Source of the DNA: JANPLN01 sp043757265
Lineage (GTDB): Bacteria; Bdellovibrionota; Bdellovibrionia; Bdellovibrionales; JAGQZY01
Length of the DNA stretch: 64,000 nucleotides
Assembly (NCBI GenBank): GCA_043757265.1
Contig: JAYUQP010000022.1
Span: 1 to 64,000 of the forward strand
Direction: 5' to 3'
Under the pieces are notes generated by a model, which was given only the letters and a program-made list of their open reading frames with translations, was not told the DNA's origin and made no database searches. Below, piece by piece: positions 23,946 to 31,487 of this stretch; position 1 is the first letter of the stretch, and each line of letters opens with the position of its first letter. The position numbers and the translations under genes were made by a program.

Positions 23946-24605
23946 ATGGGAAACTCCAAGAAAAATCAAATAGACTTGAGATCAATTCCAATCTACCGTA
24001 GAAATGTGGATCTGTTTGAGACTATAAGCCCGCCTAACAAAGCCGAATTCTTAGTTCAGCTAAAACACAACTCCATCATACCTTGGTCTCTAGCAGAAAA
24101 TTTACTAGACCTGTCCCTGTCTGCAAGTGTGTCGTATTCTTTTGGAGTTGCGAAAGGCATAGACATCGGATTACATCCAATTTACTCGGAAATAGCCAAC
24201 CAATTTAACCTCAAAACCCGTATTTTTGTGATCCACATGCCAGCTGAATTTCATGCTTTACCGATTCATATTGATGGACATGCTGATAAGAATAATGCTG
24301 CAAGTATCATCTGGCCTTTGTACGGATGCGACGAACGGTCTCCCACAAAATGGTTTGAGACAAAAACCCATGAATTTGAGTTTGTAAAAAACAATTATTT
24401 TCTAAAAAATGCAGAGGGGCTTAAAGTTTGCCATAGTCAATCGATGCACTCTTCGGAAAAATCACCCTACCTTTTCAGAAGCAATATTCTTCACTGCGGC
24501 TATAATTTTTCGGGAAAAGAAAAAATCATCGTTAAATGGGAAATGAATTCACCCAATTGGACTGAAGCAAATGAATTTTTTAGAACCTTGGATCTGATTG
24601 CTTAA
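23946..24605 (+). CDS. Cupin/2OG oxygenase-like protein
   Basis: 219 residues from ATG 23946 (AGGCGG six bases upstream; a GTG at 23940 is also in frame). The centre has LPIHIDGHADKNNAASIIWPLYG, an HxD-containing strand followed by a conserved hydrophobic strand, and later SNILHCGYNFSGKEKIIVKWEM, which supplies a distal His and a terminal Lys/Arg position. This is the pattern of Fe(II)/2-oxoglutarate oxygenases or cupins. The product resembles short hypothetical dioxygenases, and the substrate is unknown. It is notable as one of three proteins with this type of motif within 6 kb. The 3' end overlaps the convergent membrane protein gene by 26 bases. Confidence 0.6.
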   Translation: MGNSKKNQIDLRSIPIYRRNVDLFETISPPNKAEFLVQLKHNSIIPWSLAENLLDLSLSASVSYSFGVAKGIDIGLHPIYSEIANQFNLKTRIFVIHMPAEFHALPIHIDGHADKNNAASIIWPLYGCDERSPTKWFETKTHEFEFVKNNYFLKNAEGLKVCHSQSMHSSEKSPYLFRSNILHCGYNFSGKEKIIVKWEMNSPNWTEANEFFRTLDLIA

Positions 24606-25686
24606 TGGGGCCTTGTATTAGAGGTAGTATATTTTTGCTCACATCATCATCGCCGCTGCGATAGATGAGTCCGTCCACCAAATAATGAGATATAGATAAG
24701 ATGGGAATTAGCAAAGTTATTAATAAAAGTGGCGGATAAAAAGAAAGAAATTTTTCCACTTGCTCGCCTGTGTTTGCACTCATCAGCTCGATAATGTTGT
24801 AGAATAATATAAAAGCCAAATACGCTGAGGCAACGCGCAAAAGACGACAGTATACATTGGGATGAGAGCGGAACATCATTTTATGAATAAGAGCGATGTA
24901 CTCATGTCCGTGAACGATACCGATCATCAGTTTAGCCACCCAGGAATACCCAGCCATGGGCCAAAAAAGCATTCTTGCCGAAAATTGGAGTTTATCTGTT
25001 CCGTCAAATGCCCGGGCTTTTTTAACTTCGAAAAATAGGCAAAAAGCACACACTGCTGGAATCGTAAAAAGTATTGGAATTAATAAACTGGGGATGTGAA
25101 ATTCCAGTTCCTGAATTCCTTGTACTACGAGGGCAACTAATGTCGAAATATAGAGAAACAAAAGAATTTTCCGCTCCTTCTGAGTAAACTTAGTAAGTTC
25201 TCTTTGGTCTTCCGTCGAAACGTTGGTGTAAATGGCTCTACTATAGAGAATTCCTAGACCTCCACTTTGTCTCAACCCGTGTATGGTTGGTAAAAGAATC
25301 CAAACCCAAAAAAATATGGATTTTGTGTTTTTTTGAGCAAATGAAAAAATCCAACCCTTTTCAATAACCAGCATCAGCAATATCAAAGACAAAATTGAAA
25401 ATAAAATGAGTCTATTTCTCGTTGAATGTTTACCCCGCATTTTGGATGCGAGCAGCTGTCGAAACTCGGGCACAGTCGATAACAAAACAAATGGAAAAAT
25501 TAAATGTGTCGCGTTTAGAAAAACCAGATTATATACGAATCGCAGCTTGCTTGGCTCTAGCCCTTCAAGAAGATTCCGGAAAAAAAGAATTTCTATAGCG
25601 GCTCCGATGATCCCAATTACAGGCAACCAAAGGCAGAGAAACCAATCGCGCGGTAAAAAAAACGGTGCTGTTTTTATATTTTTCAT
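24580..25686 (-). CDS. Polytopic membrane protein of unknown function
   Basis: 368 residues from ATG 25686. The frame continues upstream to 25740, but the added residues look non-native. There are roughly nine hydrophobic segments, starting LCLWLPVIGIIGAAIEILFF and FVYNLVFLNATHLIFPFVLL. Charged or polar residues inside membrane stretches include His in NATHLIF, LPTIHGLRQSGG, GIVHGHEYIALIHKMMF and LSISHYLVDGLIYR. Several membrane-embedded histidines hint at a metal site, as in membrane oxygenases or Brp/Blh-like enzymes, but I cannot assign a family. It is AT-rich, like the rest of this section. It lies between two dioxygenase-like genes on the other strand and overlaps one of them. Confidence 0.6.
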   Translation of the reverse strand: MKNIKTAPFFLPRDWFLCLWLPVIGIIGAAIEILFFRNLLEGLEPSKLRFVYNLVFLNATHLIFPFVLLSTVPEFRQLLASKMRGKHSTRNRLILFSILSLILLMLVIEKGWIFSFAQKNTKSIFFWVWILLPTIHGLRQSGGLGILYSRAIYTNVSTEDQRELTKFTQKERKILLFLYISTLVALVVQGIQELEFHIPSLLIPILFTIPAVCAFCLFFEVKKARAFDGTDKLQFSARMLFWPMAGYSWVAKLMIGIVHGHEYIALIHKMMFRSHPNVYCRLLRVASAYLAFILFYNIIELMSANTGEQVEKFLSFYPPLLLITLLIPILSISHYLVDGLIYRSGDDDVSKNILPLIQGPIKQSDPRF

Positions 25687-25742
25687 TTTTACAGTCCTAT
25701 TATTTCCGACAAAAGTGACGACGTCACTGCTGCACAGCACTG

Positions 25743-26471
25743 GTGGTTTTTCGGTGCAGGTCGGAAAGCTTACTTGACAAAAAGTGGGCCCTTGAACATC
25801 CTTCTTTAGTGAATTCCCCAGACCTCCACAAAATTAATCTTGAACTTCAGTACAATTCTCTAGTCACACTCGGAAATTTTTACGGGCTCGATATTTATTT
25901 CGATTGGCAGGCAATCAACGAGCAGTTACGTCCATTTGAAACTGATTGGAAACAGTACAACCCACGTAAAAGCCACATCCCGAGATTTGGCTTGAGTCTT
26001 ACATCTTTGGACGGTGGACTCTCCGGTTACCCAGATTTAGATTCAATAACAGAATATAATAAGAAGAACGACACTTTGTTAAACGAAGAATCTTTCACAA
26101 CGGCGACCGAAGTCTTAAAGCAATGCGGAGCACTGAGAAGCCACATTGAACCGTTTCTTCCATACTTAGGGCGTTCTCATTTGATCCGCCTCAACGAAGG
26201 TGGATATTTCCCATTTCACCGTGACAGCCAAGCTTTTGGTGCCGGCACATTTCGTCTTATAAGCCCCTTAAATAATTGCAGCTCAAATTCGTTTTGTTTT
26301 CTATACAATCAGCAAAGAATTCAACTCAATGAACATCAGCTTTATTTTATGAATACAAAAATAGATCATGCTCTCTTTTCTTTTCGAGACGATGCTGTAC
26401 TGCTTGTCTTAAATGTGATTGTTAGCGAAGAAAGTACGAATTGCGTACGAAGGTACTTAGCTGCTAATTAA
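25743..26471 (+). CDS. Asp/Asn beta-hydroxylase-like dioxygenase
   Basis: About 242 residues from a GTG start at 25743, which is the only start codon after the preceding stop; the true start is uncertain. The diagnostic segment is HLIRLNEGGYFPFHRDSQ (HxD), followed by GTFRLISPLNN and QLYFMNTKIDHALFSFRDD with a distal His, as in the aspartyl/asparaginyl beta-hydroxylase group of 2-oxoglutarate oxygenases. The expected C-terminal Arg is not clearly placed, so 2OG dependence is not certain. It is divergent from the membrane protein gene with 56 bp between starts, and it is the last gene of the accessory cluster before glnS. Confidence 0.62.
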   Translation: MVFRCRSESLLDKKWALEHPSLVNSPDLHKINLELQYNSLVTLGNFYGLDIYFDWQAINEQLRPFETDWKQYNPRKSHIPRFGLSLTSLDGGLSGYPDLDSITEYNKKNDTLLNEESFTTATEVLKQCGALRSHIEPFLPYLGRSHLIRLNEGGYFPFHRDSQAFGAGTFRLISPLNNCSSNSFCFLYNQQRIQLNEHQLYFMNTKIDHALFSFRDDAVLLVLNVIVSEESTNCVRRYLAAN

Positions 26472-26508
26472 TAAATCTTTTTTGCGATGAAAAGCGTCTC
26501 CAATCGGT

Positions 26509-26853
26509 TTAGGCGTTCTCCCTGCTGCTTTTAGGGTCGGAGTCAGCCCAGGGACAATGACGACATCCGCTAAGGCAGCAGTGTCCGCGTTTCTGAAGGT
26601 AGCTTTTTGTAAAAACCATCAGATTTTTTTCGAAGTAAAAATTTTCACCCTCGACCAGTTCTGTTGAAATGCCTTCTTTAGAGTCGACTTTGCGAAAAGA
26701 ATTTAAACATGGCGGGCAAAGACAGTCTACGTACCGAGAAGGAATGGATGATAGCGTTGGCATATCAAAACACCAGCAAGATTTATCGGCTGATTCCATT
26801 CCGCATTCAAAGGGTCGTCCACACCGTTCGCACACGTTCATTATCTTGATCAT
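26509..26853 (-). CDS. Cysteine-rich CWC / DUF5522 fusion protein
   Basis: About 115 residues. The N-terminal half is the Cys-rich CWC domain (CERCGRPFECG, CWCFDMP, CLCPPCLN) and the C-terminal half is DUF5522-like (FTKSYLQKRGHCCLSGCRHCPW). Twelve or more cysteines suggest zinc or Fe-S binding. The function is unknown, and in many Proteobacteria the two domains occur as separate small proteins. The reading frame begins with a TTG that overlaps the glnS stop, and ATGs occur at 26853 and 26841. I list 26853, but 26841 gives the leader usual for the family. It is co-transcribed with glnS. Confidence 0.78.
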   Translation of the reverse strand: MIKIMNVCERCGRPFECGMESADKSCWCFDMPTLSSIPSRYVDCLCPPCLNSFRKVDSKEGISTELVEGENFYFEKNLMVFTKSYLQKRGHCCLSGCRHCPWADSDPKSSRENA

Positions 26854-26864
26854 CTCAGGAGGAT

Positions 26865-28559
26865 TCAACGTCCCGATGCAAGATCTACAATGCGATTTAA
26901 AACAGGAAAATCGGGTCGCGAGTCCTGATCAAGGCAAAAATAGCCAACGCGCTCAAATTGATATCGAAGGTCGGGCTTCATGTCTTTCAAGCTCCACTCT
27001 AATCGAGCTGTTTTTATGACCTTAAGCGACTCATGATTGAGGTTGTCTTTAAAATCTTTTCCGGTGGGAACATTTTCTGGATCCGCAACGCTAAACAGCC
27101 TTCCGTAGATACGAACCTGCGCAGGAATGGATTTAGTCGCCGATACCCAATGAATAACACCTTTGACTTTACGTCCGTCGGAGGTGGGCTTTCCACCCAG
27201 CGTAGCGATATCGTAATCACAGCGAAGTTCAGTTATATTGCCGGTCGCATCTTTTATGATTTCTTTACATTTAACCACATACGCATTTCGCAATCGTACT
27301 TCTTTGCCAGGAGCCAGTCGAAAAAAATCGGCATCGGGATTTTCCATAAAGTCTGCACGATCGATGAGAACCTCTCGACTGAAATATAATTTACGAGTTC
27401 CCATCTCCGCGTTTTTTGGGTGCACGGGTGAGTCGATTTCCTCTTCGCTATTTTCGGGATAGTTTTCGATAACTACTTTGATTGGATCAAGAACAGCCAT
27501 AGCTCTATGAGCAACAGCATCAAGATCCTCACGCACACAATTTTCTAAGATGTCGTATTCGATCACGCCCTCCGCTTTGGAAACTCCGATTCGTTTTGCA
27601 AATAATCGGATAGATTCTGGTGTGTAGCCACGACGACGAATTCCCGAAATGGTCGGCATTCGTGGATCATCCCACCCGCTAACCAAGCCTTCTTTAACCA
27701 ACTGCAAAAGCTTCCGCTTGCTCATCACCAGGAATGTCATGTTCATGCGTGCAAATTCGTACTGTCGTGGTTTTCCAGGCGTCGGGAGGTTTTCGATGCA
27801 CCAGTCGTAAAATGGCCGATGATCCTGAAATTCGAGAGTGCATATAGAATGGGTGACTTGTTCGATGGCGTCTGAAAGCGGATGAGCGTAATCGTACATC
27901 GGATAAATGTTCCACTCGTTGCCGGTGCGGTGATGCTTCACTTTTCGAATGCGGTACAAAAGAGGATCGCGCATATTCATGTTTGGTGACTGCATGTCAA
28001 TTTTTGCGCGGAGCACATGCTGCCCTTCTTCAAACTCGCCCGCTTTCATACCACGAAAAAGCTTTAGACTTTCCGCTATAGTGCGCTGACGAAACGGACT
28101 GTCTTTACCCGGTCGTTTAAAGTCACCGCGATACTCGCGAAGTTCATCTTCGTTAAGACTGCAGACATAGGCTTTGCCGTCATTGATCAAATACTCAGCC
28201 CAATCGTATAGCTGCTGAAAATAATCGGAGGCAAAATAGAGGTGTTCGTTCCAGTCAAAGCCCAACCATTTCACATCTGCTTTGATCGACTCGACGTATT
28301 CAGTCTCTTCTGTCTCCGGATTGGTGTCATCGAATCGTAAATGACATTTACCATGGTAATCCTTTGCCAGCCCAAAGTTTAAGCAAATTGATTTTGCATG
28401 TCCAAGATGAAGATACCCGTTAGGCTCGGGAGGAAAGCGCGTAACTACCTTTCCCCCGTTCTTTACTGCCGCAACGTCTGTTTCAATAATTTGTTTTAAA
28501 AAATTGGGAGCGTCTACCGGGTTCTTGTGCTGTGCTTTAGGATTTGTAGGTTGCGCCAT
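26865..28559 (-). CDS. glnS: Glutaminyl-tRNA synthetase
   Basis: 564 residues, the usual length for bacterial GlnRS. The class I signature RFPPEPNGYLHLGHAKS carries the HIGH motif (HLGH), and VMSKRKLL is the KMSKS loop in the form typical of GlnRS (MSKRKL). The catalytic Rossmann fold is followed by the anticodon-binding beta-barrels (from about residue 345; ending YFCLDQDS.PD..VLNRIV). It charges tRNA-Gln directly with glutamine in the cytoplasm, so a transamidation route is not needed for Gln. A strong GGAGGAGG ribosome binding site precedes the ATG. It overlaps the small cysteine-rich gene downstream. Confidence 0.97.
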   Translation of the reverse strand: MAQPTNPKAQHKNPVDAPNFLKQIIETDVAAVKNGGKVVTRFPPEPNGYLHLGHAKSICLNFGLAKDYHGKCHLRFDDTNPETEETEYVESIKADVKWLGFDWNEHLYFASDYFQQLYDWAEYLINDGKAYVCSLNEDELREYRGDFKRPGKDSPFRQRTIAESLKLFRGMKAGEFEEGQHVLRAKIDMQSPNMNMRDPLLYRIRKVKHHRTGNEWNIYPMYDYAHPLSDAIEQVTHSICTLEFQDHRPFYDWCIENLPTPGKPRQYEFARMNMTFLVMSKRKLLQLVKEGLVSGWDDPRMPTISGIRRRGYTPESIRLFAKRIGVSKAEGVIEYDILENCVREDLDAVAHRAMAVLDPIKVVIENYPENSEEEIDSPVHPKNAEMGTRKLYFSREVLIDRADFMENPDADFFRLAPGKEVRLRNAYVVKCKEIIKDATGNITELRCDYDIATLGGKPTSDGRKVKGVIHWVSATKSIPAQVRIYGRLFSVADPENVPTGKDFKDNLNHESLKVIKTARLEWSLKDMKPDLRYQFERVGYFCLDQDSRPDFPVLNRIVDLASGR

Positions 28560-28831
28560 TACAGCCTCCTCCGAAGTTTCTCAAGTGGCTAATATCAGCA
28601 ATGTTGCGACTGGTGTCAATGTGCCCCTGAGTTAACTACAAACAGGCTCATTCTCGGCTCGGCTGTAGCGTCTGGCAAAGTATAAGTCGCATTTAATTAA
28701 GGTGCCGATTGCCGTAGTTAACCTACTGTTCCTTAGATATTTGGAATTGGCCGCAACGAAAGTCTGGGGTCGCGGGTCGTGTTCGTTGACGTCGCATTGA
28801 CCAAATTGCTCAATCCTATCAATACTTGAGT

Positions 28832-29584
28832 ATGCGAAGAAATTTTTTACTTTCAAGCGCGTTTTGCTTGGGTTCACAACTTGTGAATGTGGTACCTTCT
28901 TATAGACCATTGAAGAACGTCTTTTATGCCTCTGAGAAGGATTACAGAGCTACTTTCTCAAAAGTTCAGTCTCTTCTCAAAAACCCTAATAGCTGCCTCA
29001 CTCAACTTCTTTGCATGCATACGAGCTTTCAAGCAAACGAAATTAGCAAAGCTCAACTATTTTATGACAAGCGAAAGATCAGCTGCAATTTAGATATCGT
29101 CCCGCAGCTTTTGGGAAAAATTGTTCAACAAAACATTGCTGATGGCCACGACACCTACTTACATTGCAATTCTATCAACTCAGTTTGGATGGATCAAAAC
29201 AACCGTAAAGTTTTAGGTCAGGTTATTAGTTCGCAAGTCCGCGCAACACCGAAAGGCAGAATTTTTCCCCAAATTCGCATTTCTTACGACGGCACGAACA
29301 TGCAGCATGGATTTTTTGCAAAGCAAATTATCGCTCGACTTCGATCGGCGGACATCCCTGGCTCCGAAAATCCGCTCGATACAAAAACGTTTCTTCAACA
29401 GTCGAAGCACTTGGAATTTCCCATTCTTGATTGGGAAGCCATTGGGCTTGAGCCAAAATTGTTGGCTCAGTTAATGTTCGATGAGAATTCGAGCTGGTCA
29501 TTGAAAAATGCCCAAAAACTCGTAAGTAATTCTCGCTCAGAAGATGCGTCCGAGTTACACGATTTAGCTTTCAAGATTTCCTGA
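28832..29584 (+). CDS. Exported protein of unknown function
   Basis: 250 residues from ATG 28832. The N-terminus MRRNFLLSSAFCLGSQL may be a short signal peptide, but it lacks a clear cleavage site, so export is uncertain. The body has a 'CNLDIVPQLLGKIVQQNIADGHDTYLHC' region and a helical C-terminus ending HDLAFKIS. I recognise no family. It stands alone on the plus strand, with a 272-base non-coding stretch before it that holds no other feature I can name, and it converges on the DUF72 gene with a gap of nine bases. Confidence 0.6.
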   Translation: MRRNFLLSSAFCLGSQLVNVVPSYRPLKNVFYASEKDYRATFSKVQSLLKNPNSCLTQLLCMHTSFQANEISKAQLFYDKRKISCNLDIVPQLLGKIVQQNIADGHDTYLHCNSINSVWMDQNNRKVLGQVISSQVRATPKGRIFPQIRISYDGTNMQHGFFAKQIIARLRSADIPGSENPLDTKTFLQQSKHLEFPILDWEAIGLEPKLLAQLMFDENSSWSLKNAQKLVSNSRSEDASELHDLAFKIS

Positions 29585-29593
29585 TTGCGCCCT

Positions 29594-30502
29594 TCAAATA
29601 TCAAAAAATAGATCCGTTGCCGGTTTTACACCTACGAACTGAAGACCCAGTCCCAACTTTTGGTTCAGGATATCGACAGCGATGTTTGTCATATCGGGGC
29701 ACAAAACATCATCGGGCTCGTGAATAAACAGGAACACCCGACGCAAACCGTGCTGCTGCAATTGTTTAATCTGATCTGCCCACAGCTGCATTCGCAAGGT
29801 GTCACTTAAATGCAGGCTGTTGCCGATAAAACGAATCATGGTGAAATCGCTGGTCACTGTCGAATGCAGCACATCGCGGCGGCCTGCCACATCCGTAATC
29901 ACAGTTCCAACTCCCCGCTGAAAAAGATACTCACTCAACAGTGGCAAAACAGAACCGTTTTCGAACCAGGTTGAATGACGAAACTCTAAAGCGAGTTTGA
30001 ACTCCCGAGGCCACTGCTTAAGAAACTGGTGCAGCTCAGATTTCTTTTTGTAATCAAAAGATGGAGGCAATTGCAAAAAACATGGACCGCAATTTGTGCC
30101 TAGACGCTCGAGAAAAGACAGCCAGGATTTCAGGAGCACATCATCCTGCAGTCCATTTGAGCCGTGGGAAATTCCTTGGTAAACCTTGGGACAGAACAAA
30201 AAATCGGCAGGAATTTTTTCGAGCCATTTTGTTGTTTGTTGAAGAGTGGGAATTTGATAGTGAGATGAATTAAATTCTAAGGTGCCATATTGCCGTGAAT
30301 AGTGATGAAGGAATTCGGGTGGTTTGCTTCCTTGAGGATAGAGCTTCCCCACCCATTCGCGATGCGCCCAAGCGGGCGTGCCAATGCGCAGGTTAAACAT
30401 TGGGCTTGAGGGCTGCTGATTTAAATAGTGTATTGTTTTCTCTGAGACAGCAGGCAAAGTCCAATCAACGTGCTCGAAGGCTTCAAGTTTTCCAAATTCC
30501 AT
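29594..30502 (-). CDS. DUF72 (YecE-like) domain protein
   Basis: 302 residues. A 36-residue N-terminal extension (MEFGKLEAFEHVDWTLP) precedes the DUF72 TIM-barrel-like domain, which starts at RIGTPAWAHREWVGKLYPQG and includes GTLEFNSSHYQIP, FLFCPKVYQGISH and LALEFRHSTWF, all family signatures. DUF72 proteins are found across bacteria and their activity is unproven; the fold resembles sugar-phosphate or endonuclease IV-type barrels. It is cytoplasmic. It shares the minus strand with the L,D-transpeptidase gene, whose 3' end is 48 bp upstream of its start. Confidence 0.88.
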   Translation of the reverse strand: MEFGKLEAFEHVDWTLPAVSEKTIHYLNQQPSSPMFNLRIGTPAWAHREWVGKLYPQGSKPPEFLHHYSRQYGTLEFNSSHYQIPTLQQTTKWLEKIPADFLFCPKVYQGISHGSNGLQDDVLLKSWLSFLERLGTNCGPCFLQLPPSFDYKKKSELHQFLKQWPREFKLALEFRHSTWFENGSVLPLLSEYLFQRGVGTVITDVAGRRDVLHSTVTSDFTMIRFIGNSLHLSDTLRMQLWADQIKQLQQHGLRRVFLFIHEPDDVLCPDMTNIAVDILNQKLGLGLQFVGVKPATDLFFDI

Positions 30503-30549
30503 TCAAACTCTCTATCGCTGAAGGGAGTTCCCAGTCAACACTCACATTC

Positions 30550-31338
30550 CTACTCATAAGAGGCGTGATAGATGTAATAAAGAGAGCCATTTTTTGTCTT
30601 GGCCATAAAACTTTTTATATTTCCTTTAGATACAGCGGGACAACCCTGGCTTCGACCCATTTTGCTTAGCCCTGGATCGACGTACGAGGCGCCATGCACA
30701 ACAATGGCCCGATCTCGCACGTTGCTATTGCGGCTTTCGAGGCCATCTAGTTTAAAAGATTCGCCATGTTTACCAAAGTAAGTTTCTGCGGTGAGCATAA
30801 AACCCAATGACGACATATTCGATCCGTTGGTATTTGAAAACCCGTTTGCCACGCCATCGTGATTCGCATCAGAGCCATTTCCGTGGGCCACGTGCATCGA
30901 TTGCACAGCCCCTGAATTAAGATCAATCAAAAATAAGCGCCGTTGACCGGAGTGCTGTCCTATATCAAAGATACTCATATATTTTTTGTTGCGGATAAAA
31001 CTTTGCTTTTTATTATAGAAGGCGAAGGCTTTATCAAGAGCCCTCTGCGGCACCCCTGAGGCCATCAACACCTTGTCGCGAAGGCTCATCATTTGAGTTG
31101 GGTTTGTATTGTCTGGGCCTTGTGGCATAGTCCCCTGACTTGAAACGACAGGACTTTCGTCGGCTTCCACAAACATTTCACCACCTGGTTCGTGGCTATC
31201 GAAAGAGGCCGAACCGGAATCAACTGGGACCATTTTTTCGTTTAAATCGACCGGAGATTCAAAAGAACCGCCGCACGCCGACAGTGCAAATGCTAGAAAT
31301 GCAAAAAGAAACGGATTGTTTGCTCGACCTAAAAACAT
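30550..31338 (-). CDS. Murein L,D-transpeptidase-like lipoprotein (YkuD_2)
   Basis: 262 residues. The lipobox LSAC ends a signal peptide (AFLAFALSAC). After a disordered linker the catalytic region shows YMSIFDIGQHSGQRRLFLIDL, AHGNGSDANHDGVANGFSNTNGSNMSSLGF, HGASYVDPG and the active-site cysteine in MGRSQGCPAVS, which is the murein L,D-transpeptidase catalytic domain family of predatory and other Gram-negative bacteria. It would make or cut 3-3 crosslinks in peptidoglycan in the periplasm. The start ATG at 31338 has AGAGGTG directly upstream. An in-frame GTG two codons earlier is less likely. Confidence 0.88.
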   Translation of the reverse strand: MFLGRANNPFLFAFLAFALSACGGSFESPVDLNEKMVPVDSGSASFDSHEPGGEMFVEADESPVVSSQGTMPQGPDNTNPTQMMSLRDKVLMASGVPQRALDKAFAFYNKKQSFIRNKKYMSIFDIGQHSGQRRLFLIDLNSGAVQSMHVAHGNGSDANHDGVANGFSNTNGSNMSSLGFMLTAETYFGKHGESFKLDGLESRNSNVRDRAIVVHGASYVDPGLSKMGRSQGCPAVSKGNIKSFMAKTKNGSLYYIYHASYE

Positions 31339-31426
31339 AAACACCTCTTAAGGAATTGTGGATAACTTTCATACATCGGCGTTTCGTAAAAAACGCCGAG
31401 GCTAGTTTTGTGATGAGCTAACCATA

Positions 31427-31458
31427 AAAAAAAACGGCTGACTTTTTAGAGTCAGCCG
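31427..31458 (-). terminator. Rho-independent terminator after the Gly/Ser/Thr-repeat lipoprotein
   Basis: The perfect stem CGGCTGACT (31435-31443) / AGTCAGCCG (31450-31458) has a six-base loop. On the minus strand it is followed by a run of T (the A run at 31427-31434). It lies 29 bp downstream of the stop of the gene at 31488-33836. Confidence 0.88.
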
Positions 31459-31487
31459 TCAATTTCCCCGCCAAACCTGCTTTCATA

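Noticed and set aside
28632..28910. Minus-strand frame before the 28832 gene
   Set aside because: It has no start context and overlaps the real gene; probably chance.
31377..31398. Hairpin CGGCGTTT...AAACGCCG read as a terminator
   Set aside because: It lies in the leader of the L,D-transpeptidase gene and no T-run follows on either strand.
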